From assembly GCF_014654615.1 (NCBI RefSeq), contig NZ_BNBB01000030.1, positions 1 through 64,000 on the forward strand: a DNA stretch of 64,000 nucleotides. The letters are read 5' to 3'. Source of the stretch: Streptosporangium violaceochromogenes (GTDB taxonomy: Bacteria; Actinomycetota; Actinomycetes; Streptosporangiales; Streptosporangiaceae). A program made the translations under genes and the position numbers. Below are positions 62,022 through 64,000 of the stretch, one piece after another. How positions within the stretch are numbered: position 1 is the first letter of the stretch; each line of letters opens with the position of its first letter. Under the pieces are notes generated by a model that saw only the letters and a list, made by a program, of their open reading frames with translations, did no database searches and was not told the DNA's origin.

Positions 62022-62804
62022 TCAGCCGCCCCTCGCCACCGGCGCGCCGTCCGCCGCCGCGGTCGCCAGGCGTCTCCGAACCATGATCGTGCCACCCGCC
62101 ACCGCGGCGGGCATCGCGACCACCGCCGCCAGCGGGATGAGGAAGACCAGGAAGATCGGCACCCCGAACCCGAGCGCGACGGCTTTCTCCCCGCGGAGCG
62201 CGGCGAACCGGCTCTTGCGCGCCATCCCCCTGCGCTCCATGGCCAGCGTGGTGAGCTCCACGGTGAGGAAGAAGCCCGAGACGAGGGCGCCCAGCACCGG
62301 CACCACGCTCTGCCCGATCACCGGCACGAACCCGAGGAAGAACAGCGGGACCGTGAAGAGCAGGACGTACCCGAGAGTGACGAGGCTGTCCTTGACCGAC
62401 CTGGGGATCGACTTCCAGAAGGAGATCTCGTAGCCGCCCGGAAGAGCCCCGCAGCTCAGCTCGACCTGCTCGGAGAGCTTCTCGTAGAAGGGCTCCCCCA
62501 GGATCAGGGTCACCGCGGTGAAGGTCACCGCGAGCAGCACCACGCCGGCGCCGAAGACGGCCAGCCCGATCAGCGCCCGCAGGGTCGTCCGCACCGCCTC
62601 GCCCCACCCGTCGGCGAACGGTGTCATCCACTCGGCGAGGCCGAGGGCGTTGGTGCCGAGGAAGTAGAGCCCCGCGGCGTAGAGCACGAAAACGATCAGA
62701 GCGGGGATCAGCCCGAACAGCCACCACCGGGGGTTACGCGCCACCCAGCGCAACCCCTGGAGGAAGAATCCGATACCGTCCATAAAAGAGCGGAGATGGC
62801 CCAT
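62022..62804 (-). CDS. EI24/CysZ-like integral membrane protein, 260 aa
   Basis: Four to six hydrophobic helices in the EI24 pattern (FGLIPALIVFVLYAAGLYFL; VFGAGVVLLAVTFTAVTLIL; VLLFTVPLFFLGFVPVIGQS). CysZ-type members take up sulfate; actinobacterial members are uncharacterised. ATG 62804 has no good ribosome site, but TACCCT eight bases upstream could be the -10 of a leaderless transcript. No sulfur genes nearby. Confidence 0.82.
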   Translation of the reverse strand: MGHLRSFMDGIGFFLQGLRWVARNPRWWLFGLIPALIVFVLYAAGLYFLGTNALGLAEWMTPFADGWGEAVRTTLRALIGLAVFGAGVVLLAVTFTAVTLILGEPFYEKLSEQVELSCGALPGGYEISFWKSIPRSVKDSLVTLGYVLLFTVPLFFLGFVPVIGQSVVPVLGALVSGFFLTVELTTLAMERRGMARKSRFAALRGEKAVALGFGVPIFLVFLIPLAAVVAMPAAVAGGTIMVRRRLATAAADGAPVARGG

Positions 62805-62935
62805 GGCCGGAAAGGGTAGCGGGATCGCCGGATCGCCGCCGCCCACCCATGAGGACCCCGCGCCCGCCGACCGGCCGCCCACCGCCCGCCCGGCGGACCG
62901 CTCCGACCTCGCGGCGGGGAGTTCCGCGAGAGATC

Positions 62936-63529
62936 TCAGGCCCGCTGCCAGAGGGCGGGAACGGAGACGCCGAGGGCGTGAAGCAGACGACGCAACAGGG
63001 GCAGGGAGATGCCCAGGACGTTGCCGTGGTCCCCCTCCACCCCGTCGACGAACCACCCGCCGTGGCCGTCCAGGGTGAAGGCCCCCGCCACCCGGAGGGG
63101 TTCGCCGGTGGCGACGTAGGCGTCGATCTCGTCGTCGGTGGGGGTACCGAAGCGCACGACCGTCTCCCCCACCTCGGACACCTCCCTGCCATCGGCGGCG
63201 TCGATCACGCAGTGCCCGGTGAGCAGGCGGCCCTCGCGCCCGCGCATGAGCCGCCAGCGCTCGGCGGCCTCCTGCGCCGACGACGGCTTGCCGTAGGCCC
63301 GGCCGTCGAGCTCCAGGACCGAGTCGCAGCCGACGACCAGGCCGAAGGTGAGGTCCCGCGCCACGATCGCCGCCTTTCCCCTGGCCAGCGCGAGGCAGAG
63401 CTCGCGGGGGCTGTCGGCGGTGACGGCGTCCTCGTCCATCCCGCTGACGATCACCTTGGGGTCGAGCCCGGCGCTGCGGAGCAGAGCGAGGCGGGCGGGC
63501 GAGGCGGAGGCGAGAACGATCCGGGTCAC
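62936..63529 (-). CDS. maf: Maf-type nucleoside triphosphate pyrophosphatase, 197 aa
   Basis: House-cleaning hydrolase of non-canonical or modified NTPs. N-terminal VLASASPARLALLRSAGLDP and central VVGCDSVLELDGRAYGKP are the Maf active-site blocks, with ETVVRFG and GDHGNVLGISLPLL later. GTG 63529 starts the conserved N-terminus. Upstream the FtsH gene ends on the same strand, 31 bp away. Confidence 0.93.
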   Translation of the reverse strand: MTRIVLASASPARLALLRSAGLDPKVIVSGMDEDAVTADSPRELCLALARGKAAIVARDLTFGLVVGCDSVLELDGRAYGKPSSAQEAAERWRLMRGREGRLLTGHCVIDAADGREVSEVGETVVRFGTPTDDEIDAYVATGEPLRVAGAFTLDGHGGWFVDGVEGDHGNVLGISLPLLRRLLHALGVSVPALWQRA

Positions 63530-63560
63530 GCCGACCGAGCCTATCGCGGCTCCGGGACCC

Positions 63561-64000
63561 TCAGGTCGGGCTGTGCAGTTCGGAGGCCGTGCCCGGGGGC
63601 GGCGGCACGGGCGTCCCGTGCCGCGAGAGCCCCGCGGCGGCGTAGACCTCGGCCTCTCCCAGGGTCTCGTGCTCCAGGAGGGCCGCGACGATGCCGTCCA
63701 GGCGGTCCCGGTTCTCCTTCAGGATGTCCTGGGCGACCTCGTAGCACTCGTCCACGATGCGCCGGGCCTCCTCGTCCACGGCGGCGATGGTGGCAGGAGC
63801 CGCCGCGGGGCGGCCGTCGCCCAGGTCGGGGAGGATGGTCAGCGGACCGATCCTGGGGGACATGCCCCAGCGCCCGACCATGCCCCGGGCGATCGCGGTG
63901 ACCTGCTCCAGGTCGCTCTCCGCACCGGTGGTGATCACACCGTAGACGATCTGCTCGGCGGCCATCCCGCCGAGGGCCCCGACGATCCGGCCGCGCAGAT
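63561..64000 (-). CDS. ftsH: ATP-dependent zinc metalloprotease FtsH, C-terminal part, cut by right edge
   Basis: Last 146 codons of an M41-family protease: LRGRIVGALGGMAAEQIVYG then TTGAESDLEQVTAIARGMVGRWGM, including the late Asp that helps bind zinc. The AAA+ part and HEXXH zinc motif lie beyond the window. The frame is open through base 64000, so the true start is outside. The tail is short, ending HGTPVPPPPGTASELHSPT. Confidence 0.9.
   Translation of the reverse strand, partial: LRGRIVGALGGMAAEQIVYGVITTGAESDLEQVTAIARGMVGRWGMSPRIGPLTILPDLGDGRPAAAPATIAAVDEEARRIVDECYEVAQDILKENRDRLDGIVAALLEHETLGEAEVYAAAGLSRHGTPVPPPPGTASELHSPT

Overview
The window is a contiguous piece of a very high-GC actinobacterial chromosome. 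GTG and TTG starts, strong G/C third positions, a class II ribonucleotide reductase with NrdR, a GuaB1-type protein, a two-gene tuberculostearate-type lipid module and a HrdB-like sigma factor all fit the Streptosporangiales (Streptosporangium/Nonomuraea-like). That taxonomic placement is inference. No tRNA, rRNA, insertion sequence, prophage or CRISPR array was recognised, so this reads as core plus lineage-specific chromosome rather than an island.

Layout. 1-4.3 kb: the 5' part of the principal sigma factor gene and a PAS-PAS-GAF-PP2C phosphatase. 4.3-8.1 kb: an uncharacterised 524-residue protein followed by the pxpABC 5-oxoprolinase genes. 8.2-20.2 kb, mostly minus strand: a winged-helix protein, a complete peptide-type ABC importer operon with a fused double ATPase, a membrane-anchored twin AAA+ ATPase with a strong internal DNA repeat, and a TPR-membrane-flavin-barrel fusion. 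20.4-27 kb: an MFS exporter, DoxX, an HD phosphohydrolase, a zinc-ribbon protein, a catalytically dead kinase-like membrane protein, an AhpD-like protein and a 57-codon gene with its own terminator. 27-30.2 kb: alkylation repair (MerR regulator, an Ada-AraC-AlkA fusion, Ogt).

30.4-38.3 kb is the DNA-precursor, SOS and translation block: nrdR-nrdJ under two NrdR boxes, lexA with an SOS box and a frameshifted LysM-type gene divergent from it, and leuS preceded by a leucine-codon leader peptide and an intrinsic terminator (a transcription attenuator). 40.4-45.2 kb: P450, GMC oxidoreductase and acyl-CoA ligase around two overlapping perfect palindromes. 45.3-48.9 kb: an overlapping gene pair, P-loop NTPase plus membrane-anchored periplasmic-binding-type receptor, the best candidate here for an undescribed system. 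49.0-53.1 kb: tmsA-tmsB for 10-methyl fatty acids next to an alpha-methylacyl-CoA racemase. 53.2-64 kb: GuaB1, FKBP, an ATP-dependent DNA ligase, an RlpA-type secreted protein with a CRP-like site upstream, small membrane proteins, Maf, and the C-terminus of an FtsH protease running off the right edge.

Coordinates follow the most likely start (Shine-Dalgarno spacing, domain boundaries), which is often well inside the longest open frame. Convergent gene pairs are usually separated by strong GC-rich hairpins, listed as terminators.
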